Position numbers and translations under genes: made by a program. Shown piece by piece: positions 26,168 through 36,900 of a DNA stretch of 37,486 nucleotides (positions are counted from its first letter, which is position 1; each line of letters opens with the position of its first letter). Source of the stretch: CAVPMW01 sp963706515 (lineage in GTDB: Bacteria > Chloroflexota > Anaerolineae > Anaerolineales > UBA4823); the NCBI GenBank assembly GCA_963706515.1, contig CAVPMW010000003.1:1-37486 (forward strand), given 5' to 3'. A model generated the notes under the pieces. It was not told the origin of the DNA, did no database searches, and saw nothing but the letters and a program-made list of their open reading frames with translations.

Positions 26168-29100
26168 CTATTTAGGCTTGGCTGTGCCTACCTGGTAGTA
26201 GCTCAGACTCCCATTGCCGCCGCTCAGATTGAGCGTGTTCCCCTGGATTTGTCCCGTCGTTACTGCTCCCAGGGTAGCCAGGTAGGAATTTTCCTGATTC
26301 ATTACATCAGACGAACACGACAGCTTGGTGGTGGCAGCCACAGAGCTCAGGGCGAGCGTATACGTGCCATCCTCGTTCTGAGCGGCTGTGTATGAGCCCG
26401 AGTAGGAGTTGCAGCCGGCAAAACCGGCAATTTGACCGCTCAAGAACTGCAGGGTGATCGCGGTGCCAGGTTGTGCGCTCTGCAGCGACCAGACGACTGT
26501 ACTCAAGCGGGCGTTGATGCTGACCGATTGGGTTGCCTGGCTGGTCTGACCATTGGCATCGGTGACGACCAGCTGCACGGAATAGCTGCCAGGCTGGTTG
26601 TAGATCGTGGTCGCTTGCGGGCTGCTCGCTGGTCCTGCAGAAGAACCATCTCCGAAGTTCCAGGCGTAGCTGGTGATCGGGCTGCTCCCCGCGGTGGAGG
26701 CTGAGCCGTTGAAGCTGACCGGCTCACCGACGAAACCGCTGGTGGCGCCCTGGATGACTGCCTTGGGCGGCACTGCTGGCACCGGTGTTGCAGTCGGAGG
26801 TGGGGGCAGAGTCTCGGTCGGAGGCAGTGCTGTCTCTGTTGGAGGCAGGGCAGTCTCTGTCGGCGGGAGAGGCGTCTCGGTTGGCGGGGGTGGCGGGGTA
26901 TCGGTTGGCTTGGGCGTCTCGGTTGGCGGCGGCGCCTGGGTTGGAGTTCGGCTGCCCGGGCTGAGCTGTCACAGTGGGCAGCGAGGGCTCGTGGGTGGCA
27001 GTCGCCGGCGCTGGCTGGCTGGTCGCGGTGGGCTGTGCTGGCTGCTGTGTGGCGGTCGGCTGCGGGGCTGACGTGGACGTCGCCGTGGGTGGGGCTGTCG
27101 TAGCCGTCGGGGCAGCCGTGGGCACAGCCGTTGGCGTCGCGGGCAGGCTAACTGTGACTGTGGCTTTGGTCGAGCCGCGATAACCGACCTGGTCGGTAAC
27201 CGTCATTTGCACGAGATAGCTGCCAGCCAAGGTATAGGTATGCTTGACCACCGGGCCATTGGCCCGTCCGCCATCGCCGAAATCCCAGTCCCAGGAAATG
27301 ATCGGCACCGGACCGCTGGATTTACTACCATCGAAGGTAACGGATTGTCCAACCAACGGTTGGGACGGGGTGATGATCATGACCGCGGTAGGGGGCACGA
27401 TCTCGTTCGGGCGGTTGACGGGGGTCATCGCAAAATTCAGCACGCCCTGGCTGCCGACGATCTGCATGGCGGTATCTGCTACTGTATACGTTTGGGCCGA
27501 GCCAAGGATCGCCATCATGGCGTTCTCCTGGTTGGTCGCCGCATTATTGGGGCAGGGGTTGCTGCCGCGAGTCAGAGTAGTGACGCGCAGCTGGTTGATA
27601 TCTGTGGTGTAGGTGCCGTTGAGATTGTTGCAGCCGGTAAAGCCGCTGAGTACGCCATTGGGGGCGAAGAACAGGCTGGCTTCGGCTGAGCCCCGCACGC
27701 TGGGTTGGTCGTTATAGGAGTACAAGAACCAGGTGATGTTCTGCAGCAGGTGCGTCTGGTCCGCCGCGCTGGCAGGAGGCTGGCTCATGTAGGTCAGAGG
27801 TCCCTGCCCTGTGTTGATGATCAGCTGGTCGCCAGTTACCCAATATCCATAAGAAGTAGAGAGGGCTTTCATGTAGCTCTGCTCTTGCAGCATGACGCCA
27901 GTGGGTTGTGAGCAGGTTTGCAATGAGGTGAGGGTAGTCTGCATGCCCAGCGACGCGCCAAAGGTTGCCTGGTAGCTGTTGCACCCAGCCGTTCCGCTGA
28001 GCGTGCCGGACTGGTTATCCGGGTTAATCGTGACCAGGGCGGTTACCAGTGCGCCGGGGATGACCGGTATATCGTTGATCGCCCACAAATACCAGGAGGT
28101 ATTGTTGAGCTCTTCGAGCGGTTTCTTCTGGGCAACGTCGAGCATCGTCCCTTCGAAGACCAGGGCTTGCTTGTTGTCATCGTAGGGTATGACCAGAGAA
28201 TTGCCGACAATTCGATAGATAGTAGCGGAATTCAACGCCTGGAAATACTCCTGCTCAGCCTTATCTTGAACAATGGAGCATGGATTATGCGTTTTCTGCG
28301 GCAGGTTGATCTTTATCTCTGTCGTGCTCGCCGTAAACGCCGCCGCATATTCGTTGCAGCCAGTGGTGCCGGCTACCACCCCGGTAGGTACTCCAGGGTT
28401 GCGGGTGAATTGGGCGGTAAAGTTGCTGCTCTGTACCGGTGGCTTAAGGTTATTCAGCTCGCCCACACCGGTCAGCACCCACAGTGCAGCTTGCAGGGGA
28501 GTGCGGTTGGCAACGAAGGTAAGCGTCCCTGCACTGGTGGAAAGCAGAAGCTGGTCCCCAAATATCTGGTAGCTTTGAGTCGACTCCAATGCGGTGAGAT
28601 AGGATTGCTCTGCCTGCATGACAGGCTCTTCGCAGGCTTTAAAGGAGCTTGCTGGTGGGTCAATCGTCAGGCTGCTGCCGCTAAGGGTGTAGCCGGCGTT
28701 GTAGATGTTGCAGCCGGCGCTCCCGCTTACATTTCCAGTATCCGTTCCTTGGGTTGGCACAAATAGCGCAGTAATCTCGATATCTTCAGCAAGCGGGGAA
28801 CCGTTTAGCGCCGACAGGCTCCACTCGGTGCCGGTCAATGGCAGGCTTGCGGAGGTGTAGTTTGAACGCGCTGCTGCCATTATCATAGGTAATTGTCAAT
28901 TTCGAGCCGGTGATCTGGTAGGTGAAAGCTCCTTGGAGCGCCGTCAGATAGGCTGATTCGATCTCCGATCCGGGTACGCAGGCTATAGCCGTCGAGGCAA
29001 GTGTCCCGACCAGGATCTGGCTGCCGTTCAAGCTGTACCCGCCGGCGTAGGTATTGCAGCCTGAACTGCCGCTAACGGTGCCTTCCTGGGTGAAAACCGC

Positions 29101-29730
29101 AGTGATCACGCTGCCTGCCGGCACAGCCGAGGGTGCGCTCGGGTTTCCATACGAGATCAGCACCCATTCCGTATCCGTCAAGGTAGCCTGGCTGGGCGTA
29201 TAAACCAGCTTCGCTGGATTGGCTGCGCCTAAATCATAGGTGATTTCCAGGCGACCTTCGGTGTTGAATGAGAAAGACTGGGCTTTACCCAGGGCGCCTA
29301 GATAAGCATTTTCAAGCTCCATCCCCTGCTCGCACGCCATGCGCGTGGTAGCCATGGCGGGATTGACAGTCAGCGTCCCGTTAGAAGCAGCCTGGTATTC
29401 TGCCGTGTAGTTATTGCAGCCGCCCGATCCGCTGAGCGTACCATCCGGGTTGAACTCGGCGGTGATGACAGTCCCCGCAGGCACGACGGTCGGGTTTTGG
29501 GCGTCTCCCAGACCGACCAGCACCCAGGTAGTGTTGTAGAGCTGCTCGACCGGGATCTCGGGCAGAGGGGTAGGTGACGCCAGAGGAACCCGCGTGGGTT
29601 CGGGGGCAGGGAGCGTTGGAGCAGGCGCCGGCTGGCAGGCTGCCAGGAGGATGGCTGCGAGGAGTAAAATCAAAGGCAGGATTGCTTTTCGATGTGAAAG
29701 GGCGGTTTTATGTCGGGTTGGGAGTGACAT
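26168..29730 (-). CDS. Giant lipoprotein with seven META and two PKD domains, two frameshifts
   Basis: About 1186 residues. A signal sequence with lipobox LLAAC and a Pro/Thr linker lead to six META (HslJ-like) domains. Each carries a TxW opening, a GCN core (GCNNYTAEY, GCNTYAGGY, GCNIYNAGY, GCNEYAAAF, GCNSYQATF, GCNNLNGTY) and a late Cys before a Glu/Gln-rich helix. Then come PKD domain 1 (WDWDFGDGG), a long linker with PPTETA repeats, PKD domain 2 (YAWNFGDGSS) and a seventh META domain (GCNSYSGSY). Each META pairs two cysteines, probably a disulfide. Frame shifts lie near 28866 and 26955; both are bridged by unbroken domain or linker sequence. It sits outside the cell, anchored by lipid; HslJ relatives concern novobiocin and heat stress, but function here is unknown. 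Confidence 0.85.
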
Positions 29731-29872
29731 CTAAAATCTCCTTTTATTGGGATTCCCGTCGAACAAAAGAAAATTACGGCGTAGGGCAATCTCGTCGGGA
29801 AATCCCGGATGCCAAATTTTACCCCATTTTGACCAGATTACTGGCCTGGCAGGAGGTGGGGGATTCAAACCC

Positions 29873-29919
29873 AAAAACGAGGATCAGCTGGCGCCATGCG
29901 CCAGCTGATCCTCGTTTTT
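29873..29919 (-). terminator. Palindromic terminator, copy 3
   Basis: A perfect 22-bp stem (AAAAACGAGGATCAGCTGGC, then GC) with a three-base CAT loop and T-rich ends. It lies 33 bases beyond the stop of the FAD oxidase gene on the minus strand and is related to copies 1 and 2. Confidence 0.88.
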
Positions 29920-29952
29920 TAATATTTCCCCTGTCAGTCGGAGCGGAACAAC

Positions 29953-31354
29953 CTAAGTGCGAGATGAAGCCATCTCGACGCGTGGCTTGATGTTCTGGTT
30001 CACCCGGAACAGATTGTCGGGGTCATATTTTGTCTTGATGGCTGCCAGGCGGGGATAGTTATCGCCATAGGCAGCCTTCACCCGCTCCTCACCCTCGTCC
30101 ATGATCATGTTCACATAGCCTCCCCCAGCTGAGGAAGGATGCATCGCCTGCCAGTACTCCTTCGCCCAGGAGATCGTGCGGGTGTTGTTAGCCGGGTCGG
30201 GATCCACGCCCACCACGACCTGGGTGTAATTTGCTTCGCGGTAGTTCCAGGCTGTATCCTGTGCGCCCACCCGCTGCGCCGCGCCGTGTGAGCGTGTATA
30301 AGTGGATGGTGGAGTGCACAGAAGGCAGCTGTTTGGCGTGCTCGATGTGCTGGTCGATCATTTCATCGCTCAGCTCGGTGAAGAGGTCGGAATTCCAGTA
30401 CCACTGCAGTCCGGCGGGATACAATCCGTCGAACATGCTCTGCAAAGCGGGAAGGGGGATTGGACCGGCGAAATCAATCGCCGGTTGGGCAATCTTGCGG
30501 ATTGGTTTGAAAACTTCATCGGCTTTACTCAAATCGCCGGTGTAACACCAGACGATCACGGGCAATTTCTTGAGCTGGTGCTCCTTGGGGAACATATCCA
30601 CCGGGGGGACAGTATGGAAGCCGCACCAGCCGTTGAGCTCTTCGGGTCCGGGGAGGACTTGGTCACGCCAGAAGCGCATCACCTTTTGCGCATCTTCCAT
30701 CGGCCAGAAGATTGGTCCGCCGTAAACCATACTGACGGGTCTTCCACGGAACAGGAAAGAGGTGACTGCGCCGAAGTTGCCGCCGCCGCCGCGGACGGCC
30801 CAGAACAGGTCCGGGTTTTTTTCCGCGCTGGCAGTGACGAAGTGACCGTCGGCAAGAACCATGTCCACGCTCAGCAAATTATCGATCGTCAAGCCGTAAC
30901 GGCGGGTGAGATAGCCCACGCCGCCGCCGAGGGTCAGCCCGCCCACACCTGTCGTCGAAAGAAAGCCAGTGGGCACTGCCAACCCAAACGGGTAGGTCGC
31001 GTGGTCGACGTCGCCCCAGGTAGCGCCGCCCTCTACGCGGACCGTGCTTTCATTTGGATTTACGCGAATGCTGTGCATGCGAACGAGGTCGATGACCAGT
31101 CCATCATCGCAGGTGCCCAGGCCTGCTCCATTATGACCGCCGCCGCGCACAGCCAACGGCAGGCGATTCTCACGAGCGAAGTTCACTACGGCAATGACGT
31201 CCGCCGCATCCACGCATTGGACAATGAGCGCTGGATGCTTGTCGATCATGGCGTTATAGACTTTACGGGCTGTCTCGTAGCTTTCGCTGCGCGGGGTGAT
31301 CAGTGCGCCGCGAACTTGAGCCTGAAGAACCTGGACCTGTTGATCGCTTAACAT
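29953..31354 (-). CDS. FAD-linked oxidase, berberine-bridge-enzyme-like, one frameshift
   Basis: About 467 residues. The PP-loop FAD domain includes LAVRGGGHNGAGLGTCDDG, where His74 is the expected covalent FAD attachment. GGLTLGGGVGYLTRRYGL lacks the second Cys link of bicovalent enzymes, so a single bond is expected. WAVRGGGGNFGAVTSF and the C-terminal NLFRVNQNI complete the BBE-like family, which oxidises sugars or alkaloids using oxygen. The frame shifts near 30275, between HLYT and GAAQRVGAQDTAWNYREANY. GGAGGT precedes the ATG. No secretion signal is present. The substrate is unknown. The use of oxygen would be notable if the host were strictly anaerobic, which this window cannot show. 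Confidence 0.88.
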
Positions 31355-31469
31355 TGGATACCTCCAAACGAGTTTTATGCACTGAAAAAATAATTATTGA
31401 CCAATATCATAATAAATATCAGAAAACAACTTGCCCTGCATCGGCACAAATGCCTAATATTGGTAGGAA

Positions 31470-31514
31470 TTACGCAGTTGAGGGAAAAATGCAATTCCTC
31501 AACAAACTGCGTAA
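31470..31514. other. Stem-loop downstream of the LuxR-STAND gene
   Basis: TTACGCAGTTGAGG pairs with CCTC...AACTGCGTAA, with a four-base bulge. It lies 13 bases after the LuxR-STAND stop on the minus strand. There is no T-run after it, so it may stabilise the mRNA end rather than terminate. Confidence 0.55.
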
Positions 31515-31526
31515 GTCTTAATTGAA

Positions 31527-33917
31527 TTAAACGAGGTTGAAAAGCTGTGCATGGTAGACGGCCGCGGTGCGTGTAGTCACATCTAACTTGGCGTAAATTG
31601 AACGCAGGTGAGCGTGCACGGTGCGGCGGCTGATGACGAGCTGGTCGGCAATCTCCTGGTTGCTTTTCCCCAGGCTCACCAGGCGCAGTACATCCAGCTC
31701 GCGTTCAGTCACTGCTGAAGTACCAGCCGGCCTGACGCCGGGAGGCTCGATTCAGGCGGCTGCTTACTGCCGATATCTCAGCGTTTGCCTGGGCTTTATT
31801 CAGCCCGCGCCCGGCCTCCCAGGCGTGGGAGAATGCAGTCTCGCCCAGCTCGTTGCGCAGCGCTTCAACCAGATTGGCAGAGCGCTGCAATTCATAGGGA
31901 AAGATGACCGTGTTATTCAGGCTGCGTTGGAGATCTGCTTGACCGAGCAGCCTGGCAGCTCGCTCCTTTTGCCCTGCATGGTTGGCTAAAACCGCGAATT
32001 GGATCAGGAAGGAGGCTGATAGTTTTTCGGGCTCCGAGTCAAATTCACTTGATTCGAGAAATTTCTGCATCGCACCGCGCGAAGTCGCCCAGACCGAGCA
32101 GCGCATAACCCCAATAGTCCAGAGCATAATCCAAATAATTTATATTTCCAATTTCTCGCATCAAAATTGCCATCGGTTCTAACCAACCGATAGCCTGCTC
32201 GAATTCAGCCTTATGCAGCGCCACGGTCCCCAGGCGAGAGAGTGCCCAACCCTGCCCGATGATGTTTTTCTGCTCTCGGAACAGGGATAAGCTCTCCTCG
32301 AGACAGGCCTGCGCTTCATCGTATCGTTCTTGCAGACCGTAAGAGTGACCAAGCCCTACGAGGGCATATCCTGCAATCTCAAAATCGTGCATTTCCGCAG
32401 CGATGGCGATTGCGGCTTCGGCAGCCTTTATCGCATTTTGATAATCGGATAGCCTTAAAAACGATATGCTCAGCAAGGCCAGCGCTTTCCCGCGAATACG
32501 CCTCACGGATGGATCTGCCGACTTCGGATGGTTGATGAGATTTTGGAAAATGGTGATGCTCTCAGTAACCAACCGGGCATTCTGCCAGAACATAAACAAC
32601 CCGTTCACCAGGCGCAAACCGAGCTCGAAGTTTCCATCTGCTAGCGACCATTCGAATGCGTAGCGGATGTTGTCCAGCTCGCGCCGGGTCCGGCGCACCC
32701 AGGTGTGGTATTCGGGTGAATGGAGTCCATCCCAGACCCGCTCCGCCAGACTGGCGTAAAACGATAAGTGGTTGTCGCGCGATCTGGTGGAATTCACCCG
32801 ATCCGGCAAGCATTTCTCCCGCGTATTGCCTCACTGGCATGAGCATTCCGTATCTGGCTTGAGCAGCCTCGCGATCGTCCATGCGGACGATCAGCGATTG
32901 GTCGAGCAGCCTCTCGTGTAAATCGATCATTTGACCAGGGTAGACCGGTTCAAGCAAAGCCACGTGCTCGGCCGCTTCGAAGTTCCAGCCTCCTTGAAAT
33001 ACTCCGAGGCGGCGGAATAATGCCTTTTCTGGCTCTGTCAGCAGGGAAAAACTCCAATCAAATGCGACGTGGAGGTTCTGGTGGCGGGGGATGACCGTCG
33101 GGCTTGAGCTGTGAAGCAGCTGAAACATATCGCCCAACCGCTCGGCTATCTCCTCAGCGGTGAGGGTGCGGGCGCGTGCGGCTGCCAGCTCGATCGCCAA
33201 AGGGATACCATCCAAAAGCTGGCATATGCGCAAGACGGCGCGGCTGTTTCGTTCGTTGAGTGCGAATAAAGGATCGATGGCAGCTGCCCGGTCTGCGAAT
33301 AAACGCACGGATTCGCACTGCACAAGGTTGGTTAAGGGTATGCCTTCACCAGGGTTAATAATTTCGAGGGGTAAGACAGGAAATATTTTCTCTCCTGATA
33401 TATTGAGCGGCGCCCGGCTGGTAGCCAGAATAACAATCCCTGGACAGTTCGTGAGCAGGCTTTCTGCCAGCTGGGCGCTGGCTTCACTCAGGTGCTCGCA
33501 ATTATCGATCAGTAATAAAGCTCTGTGGGTGCGCAGCGCCGCGGTCAGCGAGTCAAGCAGACCGAGGTAAGGGGTTTCGGCCAGGTTCAGCTCAGTAAAT
33601 ATCGTATGGGCAATGAGATCGGGGTCATTGATGCCTGCCAGCCCAATGAACCATATCCCTTCCGGAAAATGAGTCGCCAGATCATCCGAAACGCGATATG
33701 CATGGGCTGCTTCAATCGCCAGGCGGGTTTTGCCGCAACCGCCGACACCCGTTAGTGTCATCAGGCGGTGATGCTGCAATTCAGGAGGATTAATATTATG
33801 AGCTACGCCATCCGCCGTGCAGGAATCATCCAACAACAACCCGGTCAGGGCGACAATTTCACGCTCGCGGCCGATAAAACTGGTCAGCGGAATTGGGAGA
33901 TTATTAGGAACCATCAT
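31527..33917 (-). CDS. STAND-TPR LuxR-type transcriptional regulator, three frameshifts
   Basis: About 796 residues. The N-terminal STAND module has PIPLTSFIGREREI, a Walker A GVGGCGKTRLA, a Walker B LLLIDNCEHL, LATSRAPL and GIPLAIELAAARA. A TPR region follows (SLAERVWDGLHSPEYHTWVR, YALVGLGHSYGLQERYDEAQ). The C-terminus is a LuxR helix-turn-helix: TERELDVLRLVSLGKSNQEI, then RRTVHAHLRSIYAKL. This is the MalT/LAL-like plan with a compact, AfsR-type NTPase. Frame shifts are near 32800, 32080 and 31715; domains continue across each. It is read away from the small membrane protein at 34011-34205 on the same strand. Confidence 0.8.
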
Positions 33918-34010
33918 ATCCCTTATTAATCTACCAGAAGAACTAGGTAAAGGTGTTGATATTAATATTCTGATAAATATTATATCTAATATCTGGTTAT
34001 CATTTCTGAT

Positions 34011-34205
34011 CTAATGGTTATTGATTGCCCAAACAAGCCACAGCGTTACTGGCAAGGCGGCCAGGAAAATCGCAACCATGCTGCGACGAGCCTGGTTTGG
34101 TGCGTGCGTACTTGTCACTGCCTTGAGCGATTCCAATTGTGCTTCCTTAATCAATTCGTTCCGATGAATTTCGGCAACTTGAATGAGTGTGTATGGATGT
34201 GGCAC
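34011..34205 (-). CDS. Small membrane protein with one C-terminal anchor
   Basis: This 64-residue protein opens MPHPYTLIQVAEIHRNELIK and ends in a single hydrophobic segment, MVAIFLAALPVTLWLVWAIN. The middle is basic and amphipathic, with RR just before the anchor. The start codon is GTG with AGGAGG five bases before it, which is good evidence that this is a real gene. I do not recognise a named family; short proteins with a similar opening are common in Chloroflexota and Actinobacteria (memory, not checked). It lies between two STAND regulator genes, upstream of one and divergent from the other. An AATCTG/CAGATT inverted repeat lies about 25 bases upstream of the start. Confidence 0.66.
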   Translation of the reverse strand: MPHPYTLIQVAEIHRNELIKEAQLESLKAVTSTHAPNQARRSMVAIFLAALPVTLWLVWAINNH

Positions 34206-34307
34206 GTCGTCCTCCTGTGGATATAATCTGATATAGACAGATTAACAGATAAGAGCTTGCATTTAATGCCAAAATTTGACAAAAATTCCCCGATTTATCA
34301 ATATGAA

Positions 34308-34316
34308 TGTTATACT
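34308..34316 (+). promoter_or_regulatory. Extended -10 promoter of the XRE-STAND gene
   Basis: TGTTATACT fits the extended -10 form. TTGACA at 34276 is too far (29 bases) to be its -35. The transcript would start near 34323, about 46 bases before the start codon. Confidence 0.42.
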
Positions 34317-34368
34317 GGCACATAAGCCAGGTGAATCCACTTATCTTCAGTAGAGGTTTTGCTCGACG

Positions 34369-36896
34369 GTGCGGAATTTAGCGATTACTCCTGAACAGTT
34401 CACAAATTTTGGCGAGCTGCTTAGGTTTTTGCGTAAACGAGCGGGAACCACGCAACGCGAGCTGTCCATCGCAGTCGGGTACAGCGATTCCCAGATCAGC
34501 CGGCTTGAACAAAACCAACGCATACCCGACGAAGCAACCATCCTTGCAGTATTCATCCCCGCTCTCGGTCTTGAGAAAGAGTCAGACTGGTCAAGTCGCC
34601 TAGTAGATCTGGCTGCTAGTGCTCGTTCTGACCGAATTGTTGCATCCGATACAGGGCGGAGAAACCACTCCCGGTACCACCTGCCATTGCGGATGGCCTC
34701 ATTCATCGGGCGAAAAGACGAGTTAGATCAAATTGTTAGGCTGTTATCTCGTCAACAAGAGCGTAATCGTTCGGAGAGGACAGCTCAAAGACTGATCACT
34801 CTTACCGGACCCGGTGGGATCGGTAAAACAAGTCTGGCTATCCAGGTCGCTATCCGAATGGACGAGGTATTTCCAGATGAAGTATGGTGGATCGATCTTG
34901 CAGCACTTAGCGATCCTGAGCTGGTTGCCTCTGCAGTAATGGGATCCCTGGGTTTGGAAGAAGTCGCCGGAAAGTCTGCAATAAAAACATTGGTCGATCA
35001 TCTGAGCCAAAATTCTGCTCTTCTCATCCTGGACAACTGCGAGCATCTCATCACCGCCTGCGCTCAATTCGCCGAAACGATACTGATTTCCTGCCCCCAT
35101 GTGTGGATCCTGGCTACCAGCCGGGAAGCATTCGAGATCATGGGTGAAATAACAATAGGAGTACCTCCTCTCTCCCTCCCTGACCCCCGATACAATGCGG
35201 ATATCGATGAATTAAGCCGTTATGAATTAGTATGCCTGTTTACAGAACGCGCCCAGGCGGTCCTTGCGGGTTTCGACCTCACTGAAGAAAACGCCCCGTA
35301 CATAGTCCAGGTGTGCAGGCGACTGGATGGAGTACCCTTGGCGATTGAGCTTGCGGCAGCACGGGTGAAGGTATTATCCGTTGCACAGCTCAACAAGCGT
35401 TTGGATGACGTCTTCCATGCGTTAAGCGGAGGCAACCGCACGGCTTTGCCCCGGCAACAGACTTTGCAAGCGACCATCGATTGGAGTTATAACCTGCTGT
35501 CCGCAAAAGAGCGATTGCTCTTGAACAGACTGTCGATTTTCCCCAGCGAATGGTGTATAGAAGCAGCAGAGGAGATATGCGCAGATAATAACTTGATCGA
35601 GTTCTGAAATCCTAGGTAATTTAGCTCAGCTTGAGGAGAAATCGATGGTCGTCGTCAATCAAAATATAGGCGACGGAGTTCGGTATCGATTCCTGGAAAT
35701 TATCCACCAATACTTGGCAGAAAAATTACTTCAATCCGGCGAGGCGGAGGTAATTCGTAACAAACATAGGGATTATTACCTGTCTTTAGCTGAACGTGCA
35801 TATCTCGAGTATGCCTGGGATTATCCTTCGGAATGGTTGAACTCATTTGTGGTGGAATATGATAACTTGTGGTCGGCTCTCGAATGGAGTGTAAGCAGCG
35901 CAGCAGACAGCCGCAGGATTTATCATATAGTCTATGCTATAGAACCCATTTGGGAAGTCCGTGGCACCTTTGAAGAAGGTATTATCCGGCTGAATGGGCT
36001 TCTTACCGATCCAGGAGCAAAACCGGGGACGCTTACCAGGGCCGTTATTCTCGCGGAATTGGGTAGCCTGGCAATGTGGCAGGGCAATTACCGGTCCTGC
36101 AAGGCTTATTTAGACGAAAGCCTGGAGATCATTAGTGAATTCTATGCAGGGAATTTTTACCTTCTAGTGGATGTATATAATACCTATTCATCCGCCGCGC
36201 TTGACTCGGGAAGAATCTGAATCCGCCCTGGATTATGCATCCCAGGCGTTGTCGATCGCACGTGAGCTGGAAAATCGCGCAGGAATTGCCTGGGCTTTGC
36301 AAAATATCGGCTGGGCATCGATTCGCTTAGGAGATTATCAGAGGGCTAAGGATCATCTAGAAGAGTCTGTCGCCTTGCAGCGAGCTGCTGGGTGGAATGC
36401 GACTTCTGCCATCCAGGCTCTCGGCGAGCTGGCTATCCGGCGTGGCGAATATATATTCACGCGCCGATACCTAGAGGAGGCAATTAATCTGCGGAAAATG
36501 GTGAAGCACAAATGGGGTGTCGCAGCAATTCTGGGCATGTTAGGTTGGACAGCTCAACTCGAAGGGAACCCTATCGAGGCGAAGAAATGGTACGTTGAAA
36601 GCCTCGCTATCAGGAGCGAAGTCGGCGATCAAGGCGGCATAGCCTGGTGCCTGGAAAAGTTTGCTGAAATTGCATCGAACGAGGGGTTGCTGGAAATAGC
36701 AGTTGTATTGTTCGGTGCGGCCGCAGCGTTACGCGCCACAATTCATTCTGCGATCGACCCCGCGGATTGGGCTGATTATGACCGTGCTATTTCTGAAGCT
36801 AGGCAGCAGCTCGCGCCTGATTGCTTCGAAGCAGCTTGGAAGGAGGGGGAGAACACACCTTTAAATAGAGTGGTTGAAATGGCAACGGGAGTCTGA
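34369..36896 (+). CDS. XRE-STAND-TPR regulator, two frameshifts
   Basis: About 842 residues. An N-terminal XRE-type helix-turn-helix (FGELLRFLRKRAGTTQRELS, then YSDSQISRLEQNQR) is followed by a STAND NTPase: RMASFIGRKDELDQI, Walker A GPGGIGKTSLA, Walker B ALLILDNCEHL, LATSREA and GVPLAIELAAARV. The C-terminal half is TPR-like (ALQNIGWASIRLGDYQRAKD, TAQLEGNPIEAKKWYVESLA). Frame shifts lie near 35605 and 36205; both are bridged by continuous homology (EILGNLAQLEEKSMV; ESALDYASQALSIA). The GTG start at 34369 has only a distant AGAGG, so it is tentative. A nucleoside-hydrolase gene follows after four bases. Confidence 0.8.
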
Positions 36897-36900
36897 ATAA

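Noticed and set aside
30302..31351. 349-residue plus-strand frame opposite the FAD oxidase
   Set aside because: It is exactly antisense to a BBE-like gene with recognisable motifs, and is a by-product of high GC.
34276..34281. Perfect TTGACA as -35 of the XRE-STAND gene
   Set aside because: The nearest good -10 (34311) is 29 bases away, so the extended -10 is a better explanation.
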